DNA of 64,000 bases from CAJLIR01 sp964408085. Its GTDB lineage: Bacteria > Bacillota_I > Bacilli_A > RF39 > UBA660. The first letter of the stretch is position 1, and each line of letters opens with the position of its first letter. The stretch covers positions 62,001-126,000 of the forward strand of contig CAYOYB010000002.1 of NCBI GenBank assembly GCA_964408085.1. Reading direction: 5' to 3'. Made by a program: the position numbers and the translations under genes. This document shows, piece by piece, positions 6,799-15,786 of this stretch. Below the pieces are notes generated by a model. It made no database searches, was not told where the DNA came from, and saw nothing but the letters and a program-made list of their open reading frames with translations.

Positions 6799-8884
6799 TT
6801 TTACAAACATCCTTTTTTATTTTATGATTAGAAAATTCAATAACTCTATCAAATAAATCCATATTTTCTAAACGATGCGAAACGACAATTAATGTTTTAT
6901 TAGAATATTTATTAATGATATTTTTTAATATTTTTCTTTCTAAATTAACATCAACTTGATTAAGTCCTTCATCGATAATTAATATTTTAAAATCTCGCAT
7001 CAAGCTTCTCGCTAAAATTACTCTTTGTGCCTCTCCACCTGATAAGTTAAAACCATTTTCTTCTATTAACATATTAAATCCAAGATTATTATTTTTTATT
7101 ATTTCATTTATACAACATAAGTTAGTAATTTCTAAAAATTGTTCTGCTGAACATTTATTTTCTAAATCAATATTATTATGGAGTGTATCATTAAATAAAG
7201 TTTCATGTTGTGAAATATAAACAATATTCTCTCTTATTGATGATTCTGTATAATCATTAATATCAATACCATCAATTATAATATTATCCCTATCAAGATT
7301 GTAATAGCGCATTAATAATTTTACTAAAGTGCTTTTACCACTTCCACTTTTGCCAATAATCATAATTTTCTCTGTTGGTTTTATAGAAAAATTTATATTT
7401 CTTAAAACTAGGTTTCGGTCATCATAACTATAATTGATATTTTTAAATGATATATTTCCAATTATGTTTTTATTTACAAAACCATTATCCACACTTGGTT
7501 CAACTACTTCTAAAATTCGTACTAAAGCCTCCTTCGTTTCTTTAACTAATATACCTAATTCTAAAGTATTTTTTAGTGGGAATAAGAAATAAGAAAATAA
7601 AGAATTAAATACCAACAAGTTTCCTATAGTTAGTTTTTGTTCTAAAATAAGTAAACTTCCAATAAATATAATCACAATTGAACTAATATCACAAATTGCT
7701 TCTTTAAGTAAATATTGTTTATTATATAAAGTCTCAAAATTAAACATTTTATCTAAAAAACTAGTAAATTTCTGTTCAAACTTATTAATAATAATACCTT
7801 CACCATTTATACCTTTAATTCCTTCAAACCCATTGATTGACTCAATCATATAGGAAGTATATTCTGCTTTCTTTTTTTGAACAGTTTCGATATGTTTGGT
7901 AAATAACGGTATAAAAAGAAAAGTTGTAATGATATAAAGTAAGAAAACAATAATTGAAATAAAAAATAATTTTTCACTTATAAAATATAGAAGTATACAA
8001 GAAATTATGGCTAAAGGTAAATCAACGAAAATAAATACTATTGATTTACTAATAACATCTCTAACTTTCTCTAAATCATTTATTCTAGAAGTTATTTCAC
8101 CTGTAGTATGATTTCGATAATAATTATACGGAAGTAAAATAATGCTTTTAAAAATATTATTTGTCAAAATTAATTCTATTTTTTCATTCAAATAAACTAA
8201 TAATTGATTTCGAAAAAAATTAGACAAAAGTTTTAGAAAGGTAAAAATTAAAAATACAAAGAAAATGAAAAACAAATAATTTTTAGATTGTATAAAAGAA
8301 AAACCATCACCAATATATTTAAAATAATATGAGCTAAAAATAGAATAGATCGCATAAAAAATGGAAATTATTATTATATTAATAATCATTTTTTTGTTTA
8401 ATAATAAAATATCTAACATGAATTTTAAAGGTTTTTGTTCTTTTGTATATAAGGGAATTTTCTTTATTGGATACATAAACAAAAAAACATTATTCCAAAT
8501 TTTATCAAACTCTTCAAAAGAAATAGTTTTAATTTTTGTTGCTGGATCAGCAATTATTAATTGCTTTCTTTTATAGTCTATATAATAAATAACTATATAA
8601 TGGTTATAGGCATTATCTATAGTAACAGATGCAATACACGGTAAAATCATATTTTGTTTATTTATATCTGGAAGATTTGCTTTCACTCCACTGGCTTCAA
8701 ACCCAATTTGTTTAGCGGCTTCAATTAAATGATAAGCTGTCGTTCCATTTTTTGTTGTCTTTGTCATCTCCTGTAGTTGTCTGGTACTAATATAACCCTG
8801 ATAATATTTTATAATCATTTGTAAACAAGAAACACCGCAATCCTTGATACCACTTTGTTTGACAAATGGATATTTTTTTAACAT
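6782..8884 (-). CDS. Peptidase C39-containing ABC exporter (bacteriocin/double-glycine peptide)
   Basis: Three parts in order: an N-terminal C39 cysteine peptidase (Gln10, Cys16 in GIKDCGVSC, His95, Asp113), a six-helix ABC membrane domain (about 160-430), and an ATPase domain (about 455-700) with Walker A GKSGSGKST, signature LSGGEAQ, Walker B LIIDEG and switch His in VVSHR. All catalytic residues are present. Such exporters cut the Gly-Gly leader at the cytosolic face and export the peptide. The start ATG is the second of two adjacent ATGs, at better spacing from GGAGGT. The 700-residue length is typical. It is the first gene of a five-gene operon with accessory protein, two precursor peptides and a small hydrophobic protein. 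Confidence 0.93.
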   Translation of the reverse strand: MLKKYPFVKQSGIKDCGVSCLQMIIKYYQGYISTRQLQEMTKTTKNGTTAYHLIEAAKQIGFEASGVKANLPDINKQNMILPCIASVTIDNAYNHYIVIYYIDYKRKQLIIADPATKIKTISFEEFDKIWNNVFLFMYPIKKIPLYTKEQKPLKFMLDILLLNKKMIINIIIISIFYAIYSIFSSYYFKYIGDGFSFIQSKNYLFFIFFVFLIFTFLKLLSNFFRNQLLVYLNEKIELILTNNIFKSIILLPYNYYRNHTTGEITSRINDLEKVRDVISKSIVFIFVDLPLAIISCILLYFISEKLFFISIIVFLLYIITTFLFIPLFTKHIETVQKKKAEYTSYMIESINGFEGIKGINGEGIIINKFEQKFTSFLDKMFNFETLYNKQYLLKEAICDISSIVIIFIGSLLILEQKLTIGNLLVFNSLFSYFLFPLKNTLELGILVKETKEALVRILEVVEPSVDNGFVNKNIIGNISFKNINYSYDDRNLVLRNINFSIKPTEKIMIIGKSGSGKSTLVKLLMRYYNLDRDNIIIDGIDINDYTESSIRENIVYISQHETLFNDTLHNNIDLENKCSAEQFLEITNLCCINEIIKNNNLGFNMLIEENGFNLSGGEAQRVILARSLMRDFKILIIDEGLNQVDVNLERKILKNIINKYSNKTLIVVSHRLENMDLFDRVIEFSNHKIKKDVCKNDGYK

Positions 8885-8909
8885 CATCTCACCTCCTTAC
8901 TATTAACAT

Positions 8910-8938
8910 ACAATAAAAGAGATAAAATTCCTTGTTAA
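8910..8938 (-). promoter_or_regulatory. Putative promoter of the peptide-exporter operon
   Basis: On the minus strand TTAACA (8933-8938), 17 bp, TATTGT (8910-8915), ending about 25 bp before the exporter start. The match is moderate (5/6 and 4/6). No regulator gene or clear operator lies next to it. Confidence 0.45.
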
Positions 8939-8946
8939 AGAAAAAA

Positions 8947-8970
8947 AATAATCAAAAAATTTTGATTATT
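8947..8970 (-). terminator. Terminator after the clpC-associated gene pair
   Basis: Ten-base arms AATAATCAAA and TTTGATTATT followed by eight T on the minus strand. It overlaps the stop codon of the upstream gene and separates it from the exporter operon. Confidence 0.75.
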
Positions 8971-9295
8971 ACATTGTTTTATGAATATTTTCTTGATCTA
9001 TATAGTCTCCTATTGGATTAAACTCACTAGGTTCTGTCATAGTAGGTTCAACTTGCATACCTGCCACTTCTTTAGACATAACATTTAAAAAAGCTTTAAG
9101 ATTTGATAAACCAGGATACCTTTCTGTATCCACTGGTAATTCTCTTTCAATTATAGGTGCCATTCTTGAAAATAAGCCATCAATTATACTTGCTTTTGCT
9201 ATAACTAAAATTATTTGAACTAAATTGCTTTGAGCATTCTTATTACTAACTTGATTTTGATAATTATAATCCATTAAATCCGTTACTCTTTCCAT
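8969..9295 (-). CDS. Unknown protein near clpC, 108 aa
   Basis: I do not recognise a family. The protein begins MERVTDLMDYNYQN. A central hydrophobic stretch (VQIILVIAKASIIDGLF, about residues 26-42) could be a buried helix or a short membrane segment. The C-terminal half is polar and Pro/Glu-rich (VEPTMTEPSEFNPIG). The start codon lies one base after the stop of the upstream gene, so the two are translated as a unit. The upstream neighbour may be a degenerate zincin; this protein could be its partner. Function unknown. Confidence 0.55.
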   Translation of the reverse strand: MERVTDLMDYNYQNQVSNKNAQSNLVQIILVIAKASIIDGLFSRMAPIIERELPVDTERYPGLSNLKAFLNVMSKEVAGMQVEPTMTEPSEFNPIGDYIDQENIHKTM

Positions 9296-9296
9296 T

Positions 9297-9836
9297 TTAC
9301 AACCCCGCATTTTCTAAAACATTATCAATTAAATTAAAATCATTTGTAAAATATGATTTAAATAAAACATCATTACCAATCATATTAGCAATCAAATTAG
9401 TAGCAATAACTTCATCAGAATGATATTCTATTTCACTATCGTTGCCAACTAAATTATTAGTTAAAATTTCTGTATAACCAATATTAAGAGCAATAAGTTT
9501 ATTATCTTTACTAAATCCAAAATAATTATCTTTTGCTGTAATTATATTTAAAAGTTGATACATTAAGACGTGTTTTATGTCATGATCTTTTTCTAATTCA
9601 CTCATATTTAATGTAAGCGTATTTGAAGTAGGATTATAGTCAGAAACTTCTTTATAAACGTATTTACTACCAGATTCAATTACTAAACTTTCTAATCGTT
9701 TATTTAAATTTTCAAGTTCAACATTAGGGAATGTTTGATGAAAAATATTAATTAAATCTAATAAGTTATCCTTAACAGGAGCACTTATATTGTTATTTTT
9801 ATTAAGAGTTTCTCTAATTTGGTTCATAATATCCAT
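9297..9836 (-). CDS. Unknown protein, possible degenerate zincin fold, 179 aa
   Basis: No family is recognised with certainty. The middle segment DIKHVLMYQLLNII, followed about 28 residues later by NIGYTEILTN, resembles in spacing the HExxH helix and the NEGxTEYL segment of small zinc peptidases found in related low-GC bacteria. Here the Glu and second His of HExxH are absent (H-V-L-M-Y), so catalysis is unlikely. AAGGTGAT precedes the ATG. The gene follows clpC and is closely linked to a second small unknown gene. The zincin idea rests on pattern only. Confidence 0.55.
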   Translation of the reverse strand: MDIMNQIRETLNKNNNISAPVKDNLLDLINIFHQTFPNVELENLNKRLESLVIESGSKYVYKEVSDYNPTSNTLTLNMSELEKDHDIKHVLMYQLLNIITAKDNYFGFSKDNKLIALNIGYTEILTNNLVGNDSEIEYHSDEVIATNLIANMIGNDVLFKSYFTNDFNLIDNVLENAGL

Positions 9837-9871
9837 ACCATCACCTTAACAATTGTATCACAAAATTTGCA

Positions 9872-9899
9872 AAAAAAAAAGTCTATGCGACACTTTTTT
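9872..9899 (-). terminator. Weak hairpin at the end of clpC
   Basis: A-rich and T-rich arms around GTC-tatgc-GAC, overlapping the clpC stop and followed by a T run on the minus strand. The stem is interrupted, so confidence is limited. Confidence 0.4.
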
Positions 9900-12207
9900 C
9901 TAAATTAAGTTTAACAAGGACATTATTTTTCCCATTTATGACTTCTTCAATAATTTGATTTTCAACCTTATCTTTAATTATTTTATCTATTTTGCGAGCC
10001 CCAAATTCTTCATAATTAGATTCTTTAACAATATTTTCTATTAAATCTTTTGAAAGGCGTAATTTAATTTTTTTCTTAGAATATTTATTTTTTAAATAAT
10101 TTAATTTTTGAGTAGTTATTTTATAAATATCATCATGGGTCAATTTATTAAATATAATAACATTATCGATTCTATTTATAAATGGTAACGAGAAATATTC
10201 CTTTAATTTTGTTAATACAACATCATTGTGATTTTTATTAAAACCAATTTCGATATCATTAAAGCCAATATTAGAAGTCATAATAATTGTAACATTATCA
10301 AATCTAACTTCACGACCACAGGAATCTTTTATTTTTCCATCATCTAAAATTTGGAAAAACAAATTAATTATATTAGGAGTTGCTTTTTCTATTTCATCTA
10401 ATATTAAAACAGAATATGGTTTATTACGAATTGTCTCCAAAACATTTTTATTATCGGAATACCCTACATAACCTGGTGGCGCTCCAATGATTTTACTAAT
10501 AGAATGGTCTTCAGCATATTCACCCATATCAAGTTTGATAACATTTTCTTTTCCTACTAAATTTTCACCAAATGTTTTGGCTAAATTAGTTTTTCCTATA
10601 CCACTTGGTCCACAAAATAACATTGCGTAGCATCTATTCTCATCATTAAATCCTAACTTTATTCTTTTCGCAATTTTAACAACATTATCAATAGCTTTGT
10701 TTTGACCAATAATAGTTTCTTTTAAATTTTTTTCTAAAGTTTCAATAACAGAAATATTATCACTTAATAATTCATATACAGGTATTTTTGTTTTAATATT
10801 AACTACCCTAGCTACATCATCTTTAGTAACAATATTATACTTATCTTTTTTATAAAGAGTTAATTCTAATTTATTGATTTTATCCATTAAAATATTTTCT
10901 TTTTCTTTGTAGTTAGCGGCTTCATCAAATTTACTATCGATTATAGCGTTATTTTTATTTTTTAAAACTTGTTGTAATTCTTTAGTTAAACTATTATATT
11001 TTTTAAATTCTTTGCTTTCAGTTAAACTAACTTTAGCGCATACTTCATCTAAAAGATCAATTGCTTTATCAGGCTGATTTCTATCATAAATATATTTTTC
11101 AGATAAATCAATTATTAAATCAATTATCTCATCATTTATAACGACTAAATGAAATTTTTCATAAATATTTTTAAGTTTCATTAAAATTTCACGAACAGTT
11201 TCTTTATTAGGTACCTCAACTGATACTTTTTGAAAGCGACGTTCTAAGGCACTATCAGTCTCAATATATTTTTTATATTCATCAATAGTTGTAGCTCCAA
11301 TACATCGCAATTTTCCTCTAGCTAAGGCTGGTTTAAAAATGTTAGAGGCATCAATTGCTCCTTCAGCACCACCTGCACCAACTAAAGTATGAATTTCATC
11401 AATAAATAGAATTATATCATCATTTTCTTCAATTTCTTTTAAAATTTTTCTAATTCGTTCTTCAAATTCGCCACGATATTTAGTTCCTGCTACAGCTGTC
11501 GCCATATCTAAACTAATTATTCTTTTATTTTTTAAGGATAATGGTACTTCACCACTGGCAATCATTTTGCTTAATTCTTCAACAATAGCGGTCTTCCCTA
11601 CACCAGCTTCGCCAATTAGTAATGGATTGTTTTTAGTTCTTCTAGAAAGTATTTCTAGAACACGTTTAATTTCTTGATCACGACCAATGACTGGATCTAA
11701 TTCACCATTAATAGCTTTTTTCGTTAAATCTGTACCTAATTCTTCTAATAATAATTTTTTATTTTTCTTGCCCTTATTACGATTAACTAATTTACATGAA
11801 AAATCACTATATAATTCATCTAAATCAATATTCATACCAAGCATAATTCTTATTGCAACACCTTCGCCCTCTTCTAACATACTGGCAAATAAGTGTTCAA
11901 TAGTTACACAACCATTATTATTTTCTTTACTATCAATAATAGAATTTTCAATAATTCTTTTTAACAAAGGAGTATATAAAAACCACTCACTAGCTTTAGA
12001 ACCAATACCAACAATTTTGATAATTTCTGACTTAAGTTTTTCATAATCTAACTTGTATTCTGCTAGTTTTTTTGAAATATCATTTTTTTCTTTTAATATA
12101 GCTAATAATAAATGCTCACTTCCAATATATGGATGTTTTAATTCATACATTTCTTTACGAGCATTTGTCAAAATTCTTCTAGTATCTTCTGTAAAATTTC
12201 CAGACAT
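9883..12207 (-). CDS. clpC: ATP-dependent Clp protease ATP-binding subunit ClpC
   Basis: A 774-residue class I Clp ATPase that unfolds proteins and feeds them to ClpP. Order of domains: a Clp N-domain with two repeats (residues 1-145), a first AAA module with GEAGVGKT and LFIDEIHTLVG, a middle coiled coil of the short ClpC kind (EYKKYIE...UVR-like DEAANYKEKENIL), and a second AAA module with GPSGIGKT and LILDEIEK. The protein is somewhat shorter than Bacillus ClpC (about 810). Its usual partners ctsR, mcsA and mcsB are not adjacent, and no CtsR site was recognised, so regulation here may differ. The ATG is preceded by GAGGAGGAT. Confidence 0.93.
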   Translation of the reverse strand: MSGNFTEDTRRILTNARKEMYELKHPYIGSEHLLLAILKEKNDISKKLAEYKLDYEKLKSEIIKIVGIGSKASEWFLYTPLLKRIIENSIIDSKENNNGCVTIEHLFASMLEEGEGVAIRIMLGMNIDLDELYSDFSCKLVNRNKGKKNKKLLLEELGTDLTKKAINGELDPVIGRDQEIKRVLEILSRRTKNNPLLIGEAGVGKTAIVEELSKMIASGEVPLSLKNKRIISLDMATAVAGTKYRGEFEERIRKILKEIEENDDIILFIDEIHTLVGAGGAEGAIDASNIFKPALARGKLRCIGATTIDEYKKYIETDSALERRFQKVSVEVPNKETVREILMKLKNIYEKFHLVVINDEIIDLIIDLSEKYIYDRNQPDKAIDLLDEVCAKVSLTESKEFKKYNSLTKELQQVLKNKNNAIIDSKFDEAANYKEKENILMDKINKLELTLYKKDKYNIVTKDDVARVVNIKTKIPVYELLSDNISVIETLEKNLKETIIGQNKAIDNVVKIAKRIKLGFNDENRCYAMLFCGPSGIGKTNLAKTFGENLVGKENVIKLDMGEYAEDHSISKIIGAPPGYVGYSDNKNVLETIRNKPYSVLILDEIEKATPNIINLFFQILDDGKIKDSCGREVRFDNVTIIMTSNIGFNDIEIGFNKNHNDVVLTKLKEYFSLPFINRIDNVIIFNKLTHDDIYKITTQKLNYLKNKYSKKKIKLRLSKDLIENIVKESNYEEFGARKIDKIIKDKVENQIIEEVINGKNNVLVKLNLEKSVA

Positions 12208-12285
12208 ATTTTATCCTCCTCATTTATATTCTATGTTATTGTGAATGATAATTCTTAATTTTAATCATGATAACTCTACATTATT

Positions 12286-12459
12286 TCATTTTGTATAAAT
12301 TATCATAGCTGAAAAACAATATATCTGTTCTTCAGAAAAAACACTTATAGCAACTTGATATTTAATATCGATAATATCGCCTTCAAAATCTGTTAGAAAT
12401 TCATTAATAGCTGATTCTAAATCTTTTTCATGTGCTTCATCAAAAACTTTTACTTTCAT
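12286..12459 (-). CDS. cse60: Sporulation protein Cse60
   Basis: A 57-residue protein starting MKVKVFDEAHEKDLESAINE and ending EQIYCFSAMIIYTK; both ends match the Cse60 family (DUF2758). In Bacillus subtilis cse60 is transcribed by the mother-cell sigma factor E, and its role is unknown. The start is set at the ATG after GGTGAT; an upstream in-frame extension is not expected. Upstream sequence contains TTGACA and an AATATT/TATACT arrangement, but no clean sigma-E promoter could be defined. The gene stands alone between clpC and a YgjP-type peptidase. Confidence 0.85.
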   Translation of the reverse strand: MKVKVFDEAHEKDLESAINEFLTDFEGDIIDIKYQVAISVFSEEQIYCFSAMIIYTK

Positions 12460-12507
12460 ATAATCACCAAACACAGTATACAATATGAGAATAATATTTA
12501 TTGTCAA

Positions 12508-12533
12508 AAAAAATATGTAAAAACATATTTTTT
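12508..12533 (-). terminator. Terminator of the YgjP-type gene
   Basis: AAAATATG and CATATTTT arms with a six-base loop and a T run on the minus strand, directly after the stop codon. Confidence 0.65.
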
Positions 12534-12536
12534 AAA

Positions 12537-13178
12537 TTAACTATTTAATTGTTTTCTAATTAATTTATAATTTGGACAATACTTTGAAACTGTTAGCCAA
12601 AAAGATGCTGAATGATTAAAATGAACAAAATGTGATAGTTCATGAATAATTACATAGTCTAATTTAGTTATATCATATTTAATTAAATTAGAATTTAAGG
12701 TTACTGTATTATTTGAACGATTACAAACGCCCCATCTAGTTTTCATTTTTCTAATTCTTAATTTAGGATAAGGTATTTTTTCTATAAACAATTCATAATT
12801 ATAATTTAATCTTTTTAAAAATAATTCTTGCATTTGTTTTTGTAACCATTTATTAAGTGTTTGTTCATCTTTAGCATAAACAATGTTATTATTGATATCA
12901 ATTTCTACTTTTTTAAAACTAGACACAAATACTAATTCATACTTCTTACCTAATAGTAAAAAGTCACCTTCAGATTCAATTTTAGTAGTTATTTTTTTTA
13001 GGACTTTCCTTAAAAATGGTTGATTATTATCCAACAACTTTTTTATATAGTTTTTACTTGTAAAAAAATTAGTAGTTACATAGATTGTTTTTGAATCTTT
13101 TAATCTAATATAGGTATTTTTATTATTCTTTTTTACAATTTCTACATCAAAAATTTTATCATCTAGTTGATATTTCAT
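12537..13178 (-). CDS. YgjP-like metal-dependent hydrolase (M48/DUF45 superfamily)
   Basis: The C-terminal part has VIIHELSHFVHFNHSASFW, the zinc motif HExxH followed by a downstream His, as in YgjP/WLM-type metallopeptidases. The preceding segment RIRKMKTRWGVCN is also typical of this family. Total length of 213 residues fits. The start at MKYQLDDK is preferred because GGAAG lies seven bases away; another ATG two codons earlier is too close. There is no signal peptide, so the protein is cytoplasmic. Its physiological substrate is unknown; in other bacteria some family members are linked to DNA repair or toxin cassettes, which is not evident here. Confidence 0.85.
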   Translation of the reverse strand: MKYQLDDKIFDVEIVKKNNKNTYIRLKDSKTIYVTTNFFTSKNYIKKLLDNNQPFLRKVLKKITTKIESEGDFLLLGKKYELVFVSSFKKVEIDINNNIVYAKDEQTLNKWLQKQMQELFLKRLNYNYELFIEKIPYPKLRIRKMKTRWGVCNRSNNTVTLNSNLIKYDITKLDYVIIHELSHFVHFNHSASFWLTVSKYCPNYKLIRKQLNS

Positions 13179-13240
13179 ATACATACTTCCTATCCACTTA
13201 TAAATATATTATAACACAAGAAATAAAAAAGGACTAATTT

Positions 13241-14689
13241 CTACATTGAGAAAATAGTCACAATAATTAGTAGTAAAACAACAACGATAAATAGTTGTAA
13301 TAATAATTTCCAAATATTTTTAAACCAATCTTTGTAAGAAATATCAAAATAAGCTAAACCTGTAATAAGTAGTACACTAGTTGGCGCAATAAACATTACT
13401 AATCCATATAAAGTTTGAATAACGATTGATGCTAAAAATCTTAATTCAACAGTAGTACCTGTTAAAATTACTGTTGGTGTATATAATGTATCTACTAAAA
13501 CTGAGAAATTATTATAAAAGAAACTTGATATAATTGTTGTTCCAGATAAAATTAAAGTACTAAATTTATCAGGTATATTCATTAGGTAATCAACTATTGT
13601 TGTAACGAAATTAGCAGTTGCACCATTTTTGAATAAGATTGCTAAAACCAAATTTGAACCAATTATATATAGAATTAGTTTTAGATTTGATTTTACACCT
13701 GTTTCAAATCCAGATAAAAAATCACTTAATTTAACTTTATAAATTATAACAAATAAAATAGTTATAAATAAAGTAAATACTGATATAAATGGTAATTTCC
13801 AATATCCAATAGCTGGAATTGTTCCTAAAATACTAGAAATAATTGGGAAACCATTTATTTCTACACCCATTATTTTTTCATAAAAATCTAAAAATGGTGT
13901 AGGATTAGTTGTAGTTCCTAAAATGTCATCCCATTTAAAACTACCTATAGTTATAAACATAAAAGCTAAAATTAAAATTATGAATAAAGGCTTCCAACTC
14001 TTTTTACTATTATCATTTTTTTCATAAAGAGGTATCTCTTCATTTTTCTTTTTAGAATTTGCTAAATCATTTTTACCTTTATGTAAAACAAACATAACTA
14101 ATAAAAATACTAATAAAATCAATAAGATTATTCTATCTGGGAAAATTGATGTATTATATGTATAATCACTATTATGACTAAAATATCTATTTAAATAATA
14201 ACTAATATCAGAGCCATAAATACTTCCCATCATTCCAACAAGAATTGAACCTATAGTTGATAACATTGTTGTAATTTTACTAAACCCTAAAGATAATAAA
14301 ATAGTAGCAATCAATGGTATAATAAAGAAAAAAGCTAAATTTAATCCAACAAGAGACGATAATATTCCAAGTGTGACTGTTATTATAACTAAAAACTTTA
14401 GTTCTTTACCTTTCAATTTAGACGTCAAGTCATTAATCATTCTCGTATAAACGCCAGTCTTATTAATAATGCCATATAGTCCACCAACTACTAAAACAAA
14501 TACCATACTTGGTAAAGCTAAATCAAAAACAGTCAATGGAATAAGTGTTAAATCAAATAAACCAACTGGCACTATACTTCCAAGTATAAATGAAGCGTTA
14601 TCGTACTCTCCAACAGGTATAATCCATGATAGAAAAGCTACAACAACAAATGTAAGTATTAAAACTTTTAATAAATTATTCTTTTTCAT
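13241..14689 (-). CDS. YfcC-family membrane transporter
   Basis: A 482-residue membrane protein with about 12 hydrophobic segments. The N-terminus TFVVVAFLSWIIPVGEYD matches the YfcC family of the ion transporter superfamily, which includes C4-dicarboxylate and basic amino acid carriers. Inner segments such as GLNLAFFFIIPL and NGATANFVTTIVD lie where such carriers have their re-entrant loops. The substrate cannot be told from sequence; amino acid or dicarboxylate exchange is the usual annotation. It is the last gene of the minus-strand block and is divergent from the radical-SAM gene, with a 118-bp shared upstream region. Confidence 0.8.
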   Translation of the reverse strand: MKKNNLLKVLILTFVVVAFLSWIIPVGEYDNASFILGSIVPVGLFDLTLIPLTVFDLALPSMVFVLVVGGLYGIINKTGVYTRMINDLTSKLKGKELKFLVIITVTLGILSSLVGLNLAFFFIIPLIATILLSLGFSKITTMLSTIGSILVGMMGSIYGSDISYYLNRYFSHNSDYTYNTSIFPDRIILLILLVFLLVMFVLHKGKNDLANSKKKNEEIPLYEKNDNSKKSWKPLFIILILAFMFITIGSFKWDDILGTTTNPTPFLDFYEKIMGVEINGFPIISSILGTIPAIGYWKLPFISVFTLFITILFVIIYKVKLSDFLSGFETGVKSNLKLILYIIGSNLVLAILFKNGATANFVTTIVDYLMNIPDKFSTLILSGTTIISSFFYNNFSVLVDTLYTPTVILTGTTVELRFLASIVIQTLYGLVMFIAPTSVLLITGLAYFDISYKDWFKNIWKLLLQLFIVVVLLLIIVTIFSM

Positions 14690-14807
14690 ATCTTTATCCT
14701 CCTTTAATAATTATAACAAAAAAATATATTATATAAAAGAAAAAAGAAATAATTTCATTAATTTTACACAAAACTTAATGCGTGTTATAATTGATTAGGT
14801 GAAAAAA

Positions 14808-15746
14808 ATGCAAAAAAATCCCTTTAAATATTCAGATAATAATAAAAGATATCATACCTTAGACTATTTTTATAAGCAAAAATTTGGTATTAAAACTTTT
14901 AAAGTTAGTTTAAATGCAGGCTTTTCTTGTCCAAATATTGATGGGACAGTAGGATTTGGTGGTTGCATATATTGTTCTAATTCTGGAAGTGGAGACTTTG
15001 CTGGGTCATTAAATGATGATTTGGTAACACAATTTAATCAGGTGAAAAATACATTACATCAAAAGTGGCCAACTGCTAAATATATTGGTTATTTTCAAGC
15101 TCATACTAATACCTATGCACCAATTGATATTTTAAAAGAAAAGTATGAAAGTATTTTAAAATTACCAAATGTTGTTGGTCTTTCTATTGCAACACGTCCT
15201 GACGCAATCAGTGATGAATGTTTAGATTATTTAGAAAATCTTTCTAAAAAAACATTTCTTACCATTGAACTTGGTTTACAAACAATTCATAAAAAAACGT
15301 CACTATTAATTAATAGGTGTCATACTCTTGAGATATTTGATGATATGGTTAAAAAATTAAGAAGTAGAAATATTAATGTTGTAATTCATATTATAAATGG
15401 ATTACCTTATGAAACAAAAGAGATGATGCTAGAGACAATAAAATATATAAACTCTTTAGATATTCAAGGTGTAAAAATACATATGTTGCATATTTTAAAA
15501 AATACTAAGTTAGAAAAATTGTATAATAAAGAACATTTTAAAATTCTTACAAAAGAAGAATATATTGATATCGTATGTGAGCAATTAGCTTACTTAAGAC
15601 CAGAAATTGTTATTAATAGAATAACTGGTGATCCAGTAAAAGAAGATTTAATAGAGCCTACTTGGTTAATTAAAAAATTCTGCGTTCTTAATGATATTGA
15701 TAAAGAGCTTGTTAGAAGAAATTTTTATCAAGGCTGCAAACTATAA
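14808..15746 (+). CDS. TIGR01212-family radical SAM protein (YtqA/YhcC-like)
   Basis: A 312-residue protein with the family's iron-sulfur segment: Cys in FSCPNIDGT, then GFGGCIYCSNSG, giving the spaced three-Cys cluster typical of TIGR01212/YtqA. Further family marks are SIATRPDAIS and TIELGLQT. Radical SAM enzymes cleave S-adenosylmethionine to start radical chemistry; YtqA-type proteins are associated with tRNA modification, but the reaction is not settled from sequence. AGGTGA precedes the ATG used here by six bases; a GTG three codons earlier overlaps that site and is rejected. Ends in a bidirectional terminator shared with the convergent gene. Confidence 0.88.
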   Translation: MQKNPFKYSDNNKRYHTLDYFYKQKFGIKTFKVSLNAGFSCPNIDGTVGFGGCIYCSNSGSGDFAGSLNDDLVTQFNQVKNTLHQKWPTAKYIGYFQAHTNTYAPIDILKEKYESILKLPNVVGLSIATRPDAISDECLDYLENLSKKTFLTIELGLQTIHKKTSLLINRCHTLEIFDDMVKKLRSRNINVVIHIINGLPYETKEMMLETIKYINSLDIQGVKIHMLHILKNTKLEKLYNKEHFKILTKEEYIDIVCEQLAYLRPEIVINRITGDPVKEDLIEPTWLIKKFCVLNDIDKELVRRNFYQGCKL

Positions 15747-15756
15747 ATATATATAT

Positions 15757-15786
15757 AAAAACATGATTATTTAAAATCATGTTTTT
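15757..15786. terminator. Bidirectional terminator
   Basis: Twelve-base arms AAAAACATGATT and AATCATGTTTTT with a six-base loop lie between two convergent genes and can serve both strands. Confidence 0.85.

Noticed and set aside
11687..12244. Two plus-strand open frames opposite clpC
   Set aside because: Antisense shadows of clpC without ribosome sites; the clpC frame is complete and conserved.
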